DNA from: Candidatus Cloacimonadota bacterium
GTDB lineage: Bacteria > Cloacimonadota > Cloacimonadia > Cloacimonadales > JAIOQZ01
Length of the DNA stretch: 5,449 bases
Reading direction: 5' to 3'
Assembly: GCA_021106755.1 (NCBI GenBank)
Contig: JAIOTM010000041.1
Span: forward strand, 1-5,449
The notes under the pieces were generated by a model, which saw nothing but the letters and a program-made list of their open reading frames with translations, was not told where the DNA came from and did no database searches. This document shows, piece after piece, positions 1 through 5,449 of this stretch; the stretch's first letter is position 1; the number at the start of each line of letters is the position of its first letter. The translations under genes and the position numbers were made by a program.

Positions 1-1
1 T

Positions 2-1816
2 AAGTGGGCGGTACTATTCGATTTCACAGCTTATTTTCCCGGAGATTCCTGTCAGTTTCAGGTGGAAGATGTAGTTATTTACAATCCGCTGGAGGATTTA
101 TCTAACAGCTTTACGGTAGAACTTCGCGACTACGATGATTCCGGGCAACCGGGAACCTTCATATCAGAATCAACTGCTTCCTCAACTACATACGGCTGGC
201 AGACAATTAATTTTGGCAATGTCGGTACTTTCGAAAAAATATGGGTTGTTTTCTTATACGAAACAGCACTTAACAGCCGCTATATTGCCACCTCTTCACC
301 CGACAATAACTATCCGCGCTGTGATGGAACCCACAGTTTCTGGTGGGAACAAGACCCGGACAATCCGCTTGCCGGTTACTATTATAGCATGGCTTCAACC
401 AGCTTTCCAGCGGAATTTCTTGTTGGACTTACAGGTTTATTTATTCTGCCAGCAGGTCATACAGATTTAAGCATGACCGATTTTGTAATGGCTGGTGAAA
501 CCTGGCCTGGTGGTGAGCTTTACCCGCGGGTTACCATACGAAACAACAACTGGGATGATTACCCAAACACCGAGATAGTGATTGAAATAAATTCTCCCGG
601 AACAAATCCAGCCGGAGATACGACACTCCTGCTTGATGTTGGACATATTGATGGCTTTTCGGAAGTTACTTATAGTAGCCCGATGCCATGGACGTTGCCA
701 GAACCCATAAGCCAGTATGAGGTAACAGCAACAATAATTTCTCCTGATTCTATTGAAAGCAACAACAGCCGCGATTATGATTTCGATACTTTTACTACCC
801 CCCGCTCGCATATACTGATTGAAAATATGCTACGAACCGATATGAGTAGTCTCGATACTATCTGGCAGGAGCAAACCTCGGAGGAAATGCCCGATGATGT
901 CCTGATTATCAACTGTTTTCCCGACATTTCCGACTCAACCTGGTATTTTCCGGGAAGTCTCTACCGCTTTAATTATTACGCGCTTTCGGGTTTACCCGGC
1001 ACAGTGGTAGATGGTGAGTATATTATTCCGGGATTTATAGCCGGGGCTTATCAGGACAGTCTTAGTTCAGCTATTCTTTCAACTGATAACAGAGGTGGAT
1101 TTCTGGAGATTAGCTACCTGCAAATCGCTAAAGCCGATGATGATTTTGTAGATGTCTATTTTACTTTAGAGAACGATTTTACCCACGTCTTTCCCAATTA
1201 CGTTTCATCATGTAAGCTTCACGCCGCGATAGTGGAAAACGGTTTGACTCTCGCCGGAGATTCCATTCCCGGCTATACCATGTTGAGTATGGTCTCAGGA
1301 GCAGATGGGTTGCCGTTGCAGGGACTGACTTTTGGTGTTCCGGTTATGGATGGAGATTTCTACTACGATACGTTAATAATTAATCCAATACATGCAGGAG
1401 ATTACGATGCCAACCTGAATAACCTGCACCTCGCAATGTGGATTCAGAATGAGGACACGCACGAAATCCCCTGGATTGAGATATATTCTCTCGAAGATAA
1501 TCAGGTTGGAAACACAGCGGATGACATCCCCCCTGTCACTCAGATGAGCATCTATCCTAATCCTTTCCGGCAAAATCTTACTATCGAACTTCCCGCCAGC
1601 GAAACCCGAAACGCAGATGACATCATTTGTAATATCTACAATATCAGGGGACAACTCGTAAAACGTCTTGAGCAATCGGCTACCGAAGCGATTCCGCGGA
1701 TAATCTGGAACGGAGCCAACGAAAAGGGAAAACCGGTTAGCGATGGTGTTTATTTTGTCCGTGTCAAGGCAGGAGCAACAAACTGGCAAACCACGAAATG
1801 CATGCTGATTAAGTAA
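2..1816 (+). CDS. Secreted T9SS-sorted protein with CARDB-like and Omp28/thioredoxin-like modules, 5'-truncated
   Basis: The frame is open from base 2 to the TAA at 1814-1816 (604 residues), so the true start and any signal peptide lie left of the window. The GTG at 62 is in frame but falls inside a beta-strand-rich module, so it is not the start. Numbering from base 2, residues 1-140 form an aromatic, Gly/Ser-rich beta-sandwich-like module with a DDSGQPGTF turn. Residues 147-265 look CARDB-like, with a PRVTIRNNN...IVIEI pattern. Residues 268-493 resemble the Omp28-related, thioredoxin-like family, with SHILIEN at the start and SGLPGTVVDG at the cis-proline position (Pro332). The CxxC site is replaced by RTDMSSL. 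Residues 515-604 are a sorting domain (YPNPF, then YNIRGQLVK, WNG, GVYFVRVKAG, ending MLIK), which in T9SS cargo directs export across the outer membrane and surface attachment or release. The role is probably structural or adhesive, and no enzyme active site is visible. The sorting domain is firm; the middle modules are inferred by eye. Confidence 0.85.
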   Translation, partial: KWAVLFDFTAYFPGDSCQFQVEDVVIYNPLEDLSNSFTVELRDYDDSGQPGTFISESTASSTTYGWQTINFGNVGTFEKIWVVFLYETALNSRYIATSSPDNNYPRCDGTHSFWWEQDPDNPLAGYYYSMASTSFPAEFLVGLTGLFILPAGHTDLSMTDFVMAGETWPGGELYPRVTIRNNNWDDYPNTEIVIEINSPGTNPAGDTTLLLDVGHIDGFSEVTYSSPMPWTLPEPISQYEVTATIISPDSIESNNSRDYDFDTFTTPRSHILIENMLRTDMSSLDTIWQEQTSEEMPDDVLIINCFPDISDSTWYFPGSLYRFNYYALSGLPGTVVDGEYIIPGFIAGAYQDSLSSAILSTDNRGGFLEISYLQIAKADDDFVDVYFTLENDFTHVFPNYVSSCKLHAAIVENGLTLAGDSIPGYTMLSMVSGADGLPLQGLTFGVPVMDGDFYYDTLIINPIHAGDYDANLNNLHLAMWIQNEDTHEIPWIEIYSLEDNQVGNTADDIPPVTQMSIYPNPFRQNLTIELPASETRNADDIICNIYNIRGQLVKRLEQSATEAIPRIIWNGANEKGKPVSDGVYFVRVKAGATNWQTTKCMLIK

Positions 1817-1823
1817 TTTTTCT

Positions 1824-2864
1824 ATGAGCCGATTCCTAAAGATTTTTTCCAGAGAATTTGTTGAACTTGCCGGAGCGGTACATATTCATACGGAGTATTC
1901 CCACGACAGCGAAGTACCCCTGGAAAAAGTTATTCGGGAAGCCCGTAGAGCCAGTTTAGATTTTCTCTGCATTACCGATCATCACACATTACAAGCCAAT
2001 GAAGCAGAATACGAACGTCATCCTGACAATCCAATGTTGATTGTGGGTGTTGAAGTAAACGACACGGAACTAAACAACCATTATCTAATATTTAACACCC
2101 AAAATATTTACACCAGACGTCCGGCACGGGAGTACATGAAACTTTATAGCGAGGAAGGAGCTATTGGGTTTATTGCTCATCCTCGCGAAAAACGAATATG
2201 TAAACGCTATCGAAAATACGACTGGACTGAGCCGAATATGGAAGCCGCGGCGGGACTGGAGATATGGAACTATGTTTCAAGCTGGGTTGGTAACTTGAAA
2301 CCAACCATCAACGGAATCTTCTCCGCGTTGTTTCCCGATTGTTTTGTACGTCGTCCGTTACCGGAAAGTCTGGCTCTTTGGGACAAAATGCCCGACAAAG
2401 CGGCAATAGGCTCAATAGACGTTCATGAGCACAGGATAAACCTGCTGGGACTTACAATAAAAATACTGACCCATAAACAGCTTTATCAGCGAATTCGAAC
2501 CTACGTACTGTTACCAAAAGACGTACTTCCAACTTCCCAATCTGTTATAGACGCGATGGCGAAAGGAAACTCCTACATCTGCAATTGCCACGTTGGCTAT
2601 CCCTATAATTTTTATGCTGGAATCAGCGGCACTTCCGGCGAAGCTGTTTCGGGTGAGGAAGTACCATTCTGCGAGAATCAGTATTTGTATTTCCTGCTTT
2701 CCCAAAACGCCAGAATTGCACTGATGCGGGATGGAAAAGAAATTGCCAGAAAACATGCTCAAAGAGGAAAATTTCTTATTCCAGGTCCAGGCTACTATCG
2801 ACTTCAGATAACTCGCTTTGGAAGAGGCTGGATTTACACAAATCACATACACGTAACCAAATAA
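1824..2864 (+). CDS. PHP domain-containing metal-dependent phosphoesterase with beta-rich C-terminal domain
   Basis: This 346-residue protein belongs to the PHP (polymerase and histidinol phosphatase) superfamily, TIM-barrel-like hydrolases that cut phosphoester bonds with bound metal ions. Visible metal-site motifs are H20-x-H22 with D28 (HIHTEYSHD), T51-D52-H53, E77 in GVEVN, H86, H119 in AHPR, E146 in GLEIWN, and D199-x-H201 in the position usually written SDAH. Residues from about 215 onward are not part of the barrel. They form a beta-rich tail with an RDGKEIA strand and a closing PGYYRLQI...GRGWIYTNHIHV segment, seen in stand-alone PHP proteins of several phyla. No signal peptide is evident, although the first 15 residues are basic and hydrophobic, so it is probably cytoplasmic. 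The ATG at 1824 lies 7 bp after the previous stop with only a T-rich stretch and no Shine-Dalgarno match, so translation may be coupled. The next gene follows after 12 bp. The fold is secure; the substrate (nucleotide, oligonucleotide or sugar phosphate) cannot be told from sequence. Confidence 0.9.
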   Translation: MSRFLKIFSREFVELAGAVHIHTEYSHDSEVPLEKVIREARRASLDFLCITDHHTLQANEAEYERHPDNPMLIVGVEVNDTELNNHYLIFNTQNIYTRRPAREYMKLYSEEGAIGFIAHPREKRICKRYRKYDWTEPNMEAAAGLEIWNYVSSWVGNLKPTINGIFSALFPDCFVRRPLPESLALWDKMPDKAAIGSIDVHEHRINLLGLTIKILTHKQLYQRIRTYVLLPKDVLPTSQSVIDAMAKGNSYICNCHVGYPYNFYAGISGTSGEAVSGEEVPFCENQYLYFLLSQNARIALMRDGKEIARKHAQRGKFLIPGPGYYRLQITRFGRGWIYTNHIHVTK

Positions 2865-2872
2865 AGAAAGGA
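2865..2872 (+). promoter_or_regulatory. Ribosome binding site of the YhaM-type gene
   Basis: The sequence AGAAAGGA ends 4 bases before the ATG at 2877 and lies wholly in the 12-bp gap after the PHP gene. It is the clearest Shine-Dalgarno-like match at any start in the window and supports the ATG at 2877. The spacing is slightly short. Confidence 0.6.
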
Positions 2873-2876
2873 AAAT

Positions 2877-3821
2877 ATGGAAAAGATTTTCACCGAAAGC
2901 CTGTACGCTCACGTAAACGAGGAAATCATCAGCTACTTTATGGTTGCTCAGAAAGAGCTTCGTGAAGGCAATAAAAGCAAATATATCCGGCTACGGCTGG
3001 CAGACAGCAGTGGAACAGTTGCCGCCAACATCTGGAACAACGCGGCGCATTTCAACAAAGAGTTCGAAGAAGGAGACATTGTTAAAATCAAGGGAATTGT
3101 CATTACTTACAAAGACCAGGTTCAAGTGACAGTAAACAAGATTCGCAAAGCCGATGACAATGAATACGATCTTAGTGAATTTATCCCTAAAACAAAAAAG
3201 GATGTGAACGAACTAAGCGACCAGTTGTTCGGCTATATCGACTCCATAGATGATGAACCACTTCGGACTTTGTTGACAAATATTTTTGAGGACAAAGATA
3301 TTTATGCCCTGTTTATGCGCTCACCTGCCGCGAAATCCTGGCACCACAATTACATGGGTGGTCTTTTAGAGCACACTGTTTCTGTTGCGAAAATCTGCGA
3401 TTTTTCCGCGAAAATGTATCCCGTGCAAAGAGATTTACTCATTACGGGTGCTATATTGCACGACATTGGCAAGATTTACGAATATAACATGAAAACAGCG
3501 ATTGATTTCACGACTATGGGGCGTTTGATTGGGCATATTCCTCTCGGAGACCAACTGATAACCGAAACAGCCGCGAAAATCAACCTCTTCCCCAAAAATA
3601 CACTGATGAAGCTTCGCCACTTAATTCTGGCTCACCACGGCGAATACGAAAAAGCATCTTGTCGGTTACCGCAAACTGTAGAAGCTGTTGTTTTGCACTT
3701 CGCTGACAATCTGGATGCTCAAACCATAGGCGTAAGACAGTTAGTAGAGGTAGCCGAGAAAACAGACGCGGAATGGACTGAATACGACCGCATGAATAAT
3801 CGCTATTTCTATCTTGGATAA
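2877..3821 (+). CDS. yhaM: 3'-5' exoribonuclease, YhaM family (OB fold + HD domain)
   Basis: The 314-residue product matches the length and domain order of the YhaM / CMP-binding-factor 1 family. These are metal-dependent 3'-to-5' exonucleases that act on RNA (and single-stranded DNA in some members) and trim or degrade transcripts in the cytoplasm. Residues about 15-92 form an OB-fold nucleic-acid-binding domain with the typical KYIRLRLADSSGTVAANIW pattern and a GDIVKIKG strand. Residues about 155-285 form the HD phosphohydrolase domain. Metal ligands visible are H166 (GGLLEHT), H195-D196 (ILHDIGK), H220 (GHIPLG), H253 with H254 (AHHGEYE) and D277 (FADNLDA). All expected HD residues are present, so it should be active. 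The ATG at 2877 is chosen for its upstream AGAAAGGA and because the protein begins at the usual place before the OB fold. It is the third gene of a tight plus-strand run and its TAA is one base short of the next ATG. The family call is confident; the biological targets are unknown. Confidence 0.92.
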   Translation: MEKIFTESLYAHVNEEIISYFMVAQKELREGNKSKYIRLRLADSSGTVAANIWNNAAHFNKEFEEGDIVKIKGIVITYKDQVQVTVNKIRKADDNEYDLSEFIPKTKKDVNELSDQLFGYIDSIDDEPLRTLLTNIFEDKDIYALFMRSPAAKSWHHNYMGGLLEHTVSVAKICDFSAKMYPVQRDLLITGAILHDIGKIYEYNMKTAIDFTTMGRLIGHIPLGDQLITETAAKINLFPKNTLMKLRHLILAHHGEYEKASCRLPQTVEAVVLHFADNLDAQTIGVRQLVEVAEKTDAEWTEYDRMNNRYFYLG

Positions 3822-3822
3822 A

Positions 3823-4602
3823 ATGTTCCAGACGGCTGTTCTTGCCAGCGGCAGTAAAGGTAACGCGATATTAGTCCGTACAAAATCTGCCAAAATACTG
3901 ATAGACGTGGGATTATCCGGCAAGCAGGTATTTGCCGCAATGGAAGCTCTGCACTTAGACACTCAGCGTATCGATGGGATAATACTCAGCCATGAGCACT
4001 CAGACCATCTGAGGGGATGTGGAATTCTCTGCCGTAAACTGAAAATTCCGCTATATGCCAGTTATGATACTTACTGCGTAGCTCAACATAAAATTGGGAA
4101 GCTTCCCGTTGGTGTTCAACATTTTAAGCATGGTTGCGATTTTACTATCAAGGATATTGTGATACATCCATTCGCCTCCTCGCATGATGCGGTGGACAGT
4201 AGCAACTTTACTCTTCAAAATGGAGGAGAAAAACGTCTTGGCGTTATTACAGATACAGGCTTTGTCACCAATTTGTTAGAACTTAAAACCCGTGACTGCA
4301 CAACCCTCATACTCGAAAGCAACCACGATGATGACCTCTTAATGAATGGACCTTACCCCTGGCATCTCAAGCAGCGAATTCGCGGTCGCCTGGGGCACCT
4401 TTCAAATCTTCAGGCGGTGGGATTAATCAGCAAAGTAATTCATCCACAATTGAAGAATCTCATTCTTGCGCATCTGAGCGAGGTAAACAACACTCCGGAA
4501 GTAGCGGCAGAAACCATGCGTGGTTTTTTAGACACTATTCGTCATAACGCCCGTTTGATTATAGCCGGACAATACAAACCTACCGAGATAATTGACATTT
4601 AA
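3823..4602 (+). CDS. walJ: MBL-fold metallohydrolase, WalJ/YycJ family
   Basis: The protein has 259 residues from the ATG at 3823. It is a metallo-beta-lactamase-fold hydrolase of the WalJ/YycJ type, whose members are cytoplasmic, bind two metals and have been proposed to act as nucleases; in Firmicutes walJ sits with the WalRK cell-wall regulators. The family signature is complete. It includes the opening LASGSKGN, D28 in IDVGLS, the metal motif H57-x-H59-x-D61-H62 (SHEHSDH), H121 (SSHDA), D144 (TDTG), then LESNHD, GPYPWHLK.RI.G..GHLSN and the late H217 (LAHLSEVNN). An in-frame TTG at 3814 would add three residues and overlap the YhaM gene by 8 bp. The ATG at 3823 is preferred because family members begin within a few residues of LASGSKGN and because it leaves a one-base gap, suited to termination-reinitiation. 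No strong ribosome binding site is seen. No WalRK genes are nearby, so the cell-wall link known in Firmicutes need not hold here. Confidence 0.92.
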   Translation: MFQTAVLASGSKGNAILVRTKSAKILIDVGLSGKQVFAAMEALHLDTQRIDGIILSHEHSDHLRGCGILCRKLKIPLYASYDTYCVAQHKIGKLPVGVQHFKHGCDFTIKDIVIHPFASSHDAVDSSNFTLQNGGEKRLGVITDTGFVTNLLELKTRDCTTLILESNHDDDLLMNGPYPWHLKQRIRGRLGHLSNLQAVGLISKVIHPQLKNLILAHLSEVNNTPEVAAETMRGFLDTIRHNARLIIAGQYKPTEIIDI

Positions 4603-4624
4603 CGCCGAGAAACAGCTTGTAGGG

Positions 4625-4637
4625 TTGCTATCAGCAA
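4625..4637. terminator. Small hairpin between convergent genes, possible weak terminator
   Basis: The 37-bp gap between the two convergent stop codons holds a perfect inverted repeat, TTGCT-ATC-AGCAA, with a 5-bp stem and 3-base loop. On the plus strand it is followed by GGTTATTTC, which is T-rich but not a clean T run. It is the only candidate for ending transcription of the plus-strand run. The stem is short and the tail poor, so it may be chance or may only act together with convergent transcription. Confidence 0.3.
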
Positions 4638-4639
4638 GG

Positions 4640-5449
4640 TTATTTCACTACAATTATTTTAGATGTAGCCGTAAACGAACCTGCTTTGATTTTGATAAAG
4701 TATAGTCCACTTGCAGGAAGAGGTTTTGACGGAAAAATTCTGATTCTGTGAAATCCTGTGCTGAGTGATGGATTATTATAAGATGAAACCTTTCTGCCTT
4801 TGATGTCGTAAACAGAGAACGAGACGGGAACTGGCTGAGGAAGACTCAATTGCACTCTTGCGTCGATAGATGCAGGATTGGGAATACTCCAGAAGGTACT
4901 TTCTGTAATTTCCTTGTTATCTTCAATACTAACAATATCATAGACATGGATGAAGTCTGGTTTGGTATCTGTCAGGCTTCGACCAAAACCAGTAATCGTG
5001 AGAGATGGAGAGAAAATCCCGTCTGTTGGAAATATGTGGAGTGGATTCTGCAATGTATTGTCTATCGTGCCATCACCATCAAAATCCCATGCCCAGCTAT
5101 CTGCTCCTATTGACTTATCCTGAAACTGTACTGTAAGCGGTTCGTTTCCTGAAGGTGGTGTAACATCGAAATCACATTCGATGCCGAAGCGGTAAAATCG
5201 AACCTGGTAATCCGCCGGAGCAGAGATTTTTGCATTGCAACCGATAACAAATCCTATGTCAGGTGAAAGGCAAATCGCTACCGCGGAATTAATATAAATG
5301 CCTGATATCTGGTGGTCCCAAAGAAAAGTTCCATCAACCGCAAATTTTATAATCCAGGCATCTCTGGTGGGTGAGAAAGATTCGGTAGAGCCAATCGCGA
5401 TGCAGTTTCCATCTCCGGTTAAGACTATGTCTCTGAAATATTCGTGCCA
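4640..5449 (-). CDS. Secreted PKD-domain protein with T9SS sorting domain, 5'-truncated by the window edge
   Basis: On the minus strand the frame is open from base 5449 to the stop at 4642-4640 (269 residues), so the start lies right of the window. A TTG at 5053 could be mistaken for a start, but it falls inside the PKD domain. Numbering from 5449, residues 1-91 carry two propeller-like repeats of the kind ...GSTES...DAWIIKFAVDGTFLWDHQISG, followed by GFVIGC...YQVRFYRF. Residues 92-171 are a PKD domain, an Ig-like fold common in surface proteins, with CDFDVTPPSG, FQDKS, WAWDFDGDGTIDNT, NPLHIF and LTITGFG. Residues 188-269 are a sorting domain with SIPNPAS, FSVYDIKGRKV, SGLYFIKIKAG and a final KIIVVK. 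The architecture suggests an exported, surface-held or released protein with binding rather than catalytic function. It converges on the WalJ-type gene with 37 bp between stops, so it belongs to a separate transcript. The PKD and sorting domains are confident; the repeat class is tentative. Confidence 0.88.
   Translation of the reverse strand, partial: WHEYFRDIVLTGDGNCIAIGSTESFSPTRDAWIIKFAVDGTFLWDHQISGIYINSAVAICLSPDIGFVIGCNAKISAPADYQVRFYRFGIECDFDVTPPSGNEPLTVQFQDKSIGADSWAWDFDGDGTIDNTLQNPLHIFPTDGIFSPSLTITGFGRSLTDTKPDFIHVYDIVSIEDNKEITESTFWSIPNPASIDARVQLSLPQPVPVSFSVYDIKGRKVSSYNNPSLSTGFHRIRIFPSKPLPASGLYFIKIKAGSFTATSKIIVVK

Noticed and set aside
467..811. Minus-strand open frame of about 114 codons opposite the left secreted-protein gene
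   Set aside because: The product has no recognisable domain and lies wholly antisense to a frame with clear domain motifs on both sides.
1373..1789. Minus-strand open frame of about 138 codons opposite the sorting domain
   Set aside because: The plus-strand frame encodes a recognisable sorting domain here; the antisense product shows no motif and no start signal.
2511..2912. Minus-strand open frame spanning the PHP-YhaM junction
   Set aside because: It is antisense to two well-supported genes and to a ribosome binding site, and its product looks random.
3273..3302. TTGACA followed after 18 bases by GATATT, resembling a sigma-70 promoter
   Set aside because: It lies in the middle of the YhaM-type coding region, far from any gene start, the -10 match is only 4 of 6, and such matches arise easily in AT-rich codons.
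4612..4620. Small inverted repeat ACA-GCT-TGT after the WalJ-type stop
   Set aside because: A 3-bp stem is too short to be meaningful and no T run follows.
4850..5113. Plus-strand open frame of about 87 codons
   Set aside because: It is antisense to the PKD domain and the start of the sorting domain, both of which are clear on the minus strand.
1..5449. Search by eye for CRISPR repeats, tandem repeats, insertion-sequence ends, tRNA or rRNA
   Set aside because: No regularly spaced repeats, terminal inverted repeats with a transposase frame, or cloverleaf-like segments were seen. Nearly all of the window is accounted for by five coding regions.

Overview
The window reads as a dense, gene-packed piece of a bacterial chromosome from the FCB group. 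Candidatus Cloacimonadota or a close relative is the best guess. The main reason is that the two genes at the window edges both encode secreted proteins ending in a type IX secretion (T9SS) sorting domain, and the left one has the PNPF ... WNG...GKPVSDGVYFVRVKAG wording common in that phylum. This is judged from memory of family sequences, not from a search.

Layout. (1) Bases 2-1816 (+) hold the 3' part of a large secreted protein, cut by the left edge. It has an N-terminal beta-sandwich module, a CARDB-like segment, an Omp28/thioredoxin-like module without its CxxC, and a C-terminal sorting domain. (2) After 7 bp comes a PHP-fold metal-dependent phosphoesterase with a beta-rich tail (1824-2864). 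(3) After 12 bp comes a YhaM-type 3'-5' exoribonuclease, an OB fold plus HD domain (2877-3821). (4) After a single base comes a WalJ/YycJ-type metallo-beta-lactamase-fold hydrolase (3823-4602). (5) Converging on it from the right, on the minus strand, is the 3' part of another secreted protein with propeller-like repeats, a PKD domain and a sorting domain (4640-5449, cut by the right edge).

The four plus-strand genes are spaced like one transcription unit. The last three are three different metallohydrolase folds (PHP, HD, MBL). At least YhaM, and probably WalJ, act on nucleic acids, so the trio could be a nucleic-acid processing or housekeeping cluster that sits downstream of an unrelated exported protein. 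The only real non-coding gap at an operon end is the 37 bp between the convergent genes, which holds one small hairpin. No stretch over 300 bases lacks a gene. I saw no tRNA, rRNA, CRISPR array, insertion sequence or riboswitch. I did not find a clearly new biological system; the most unusual points are the Cys-less thioredoxin-like module and the three-fold hydrolase cluster.
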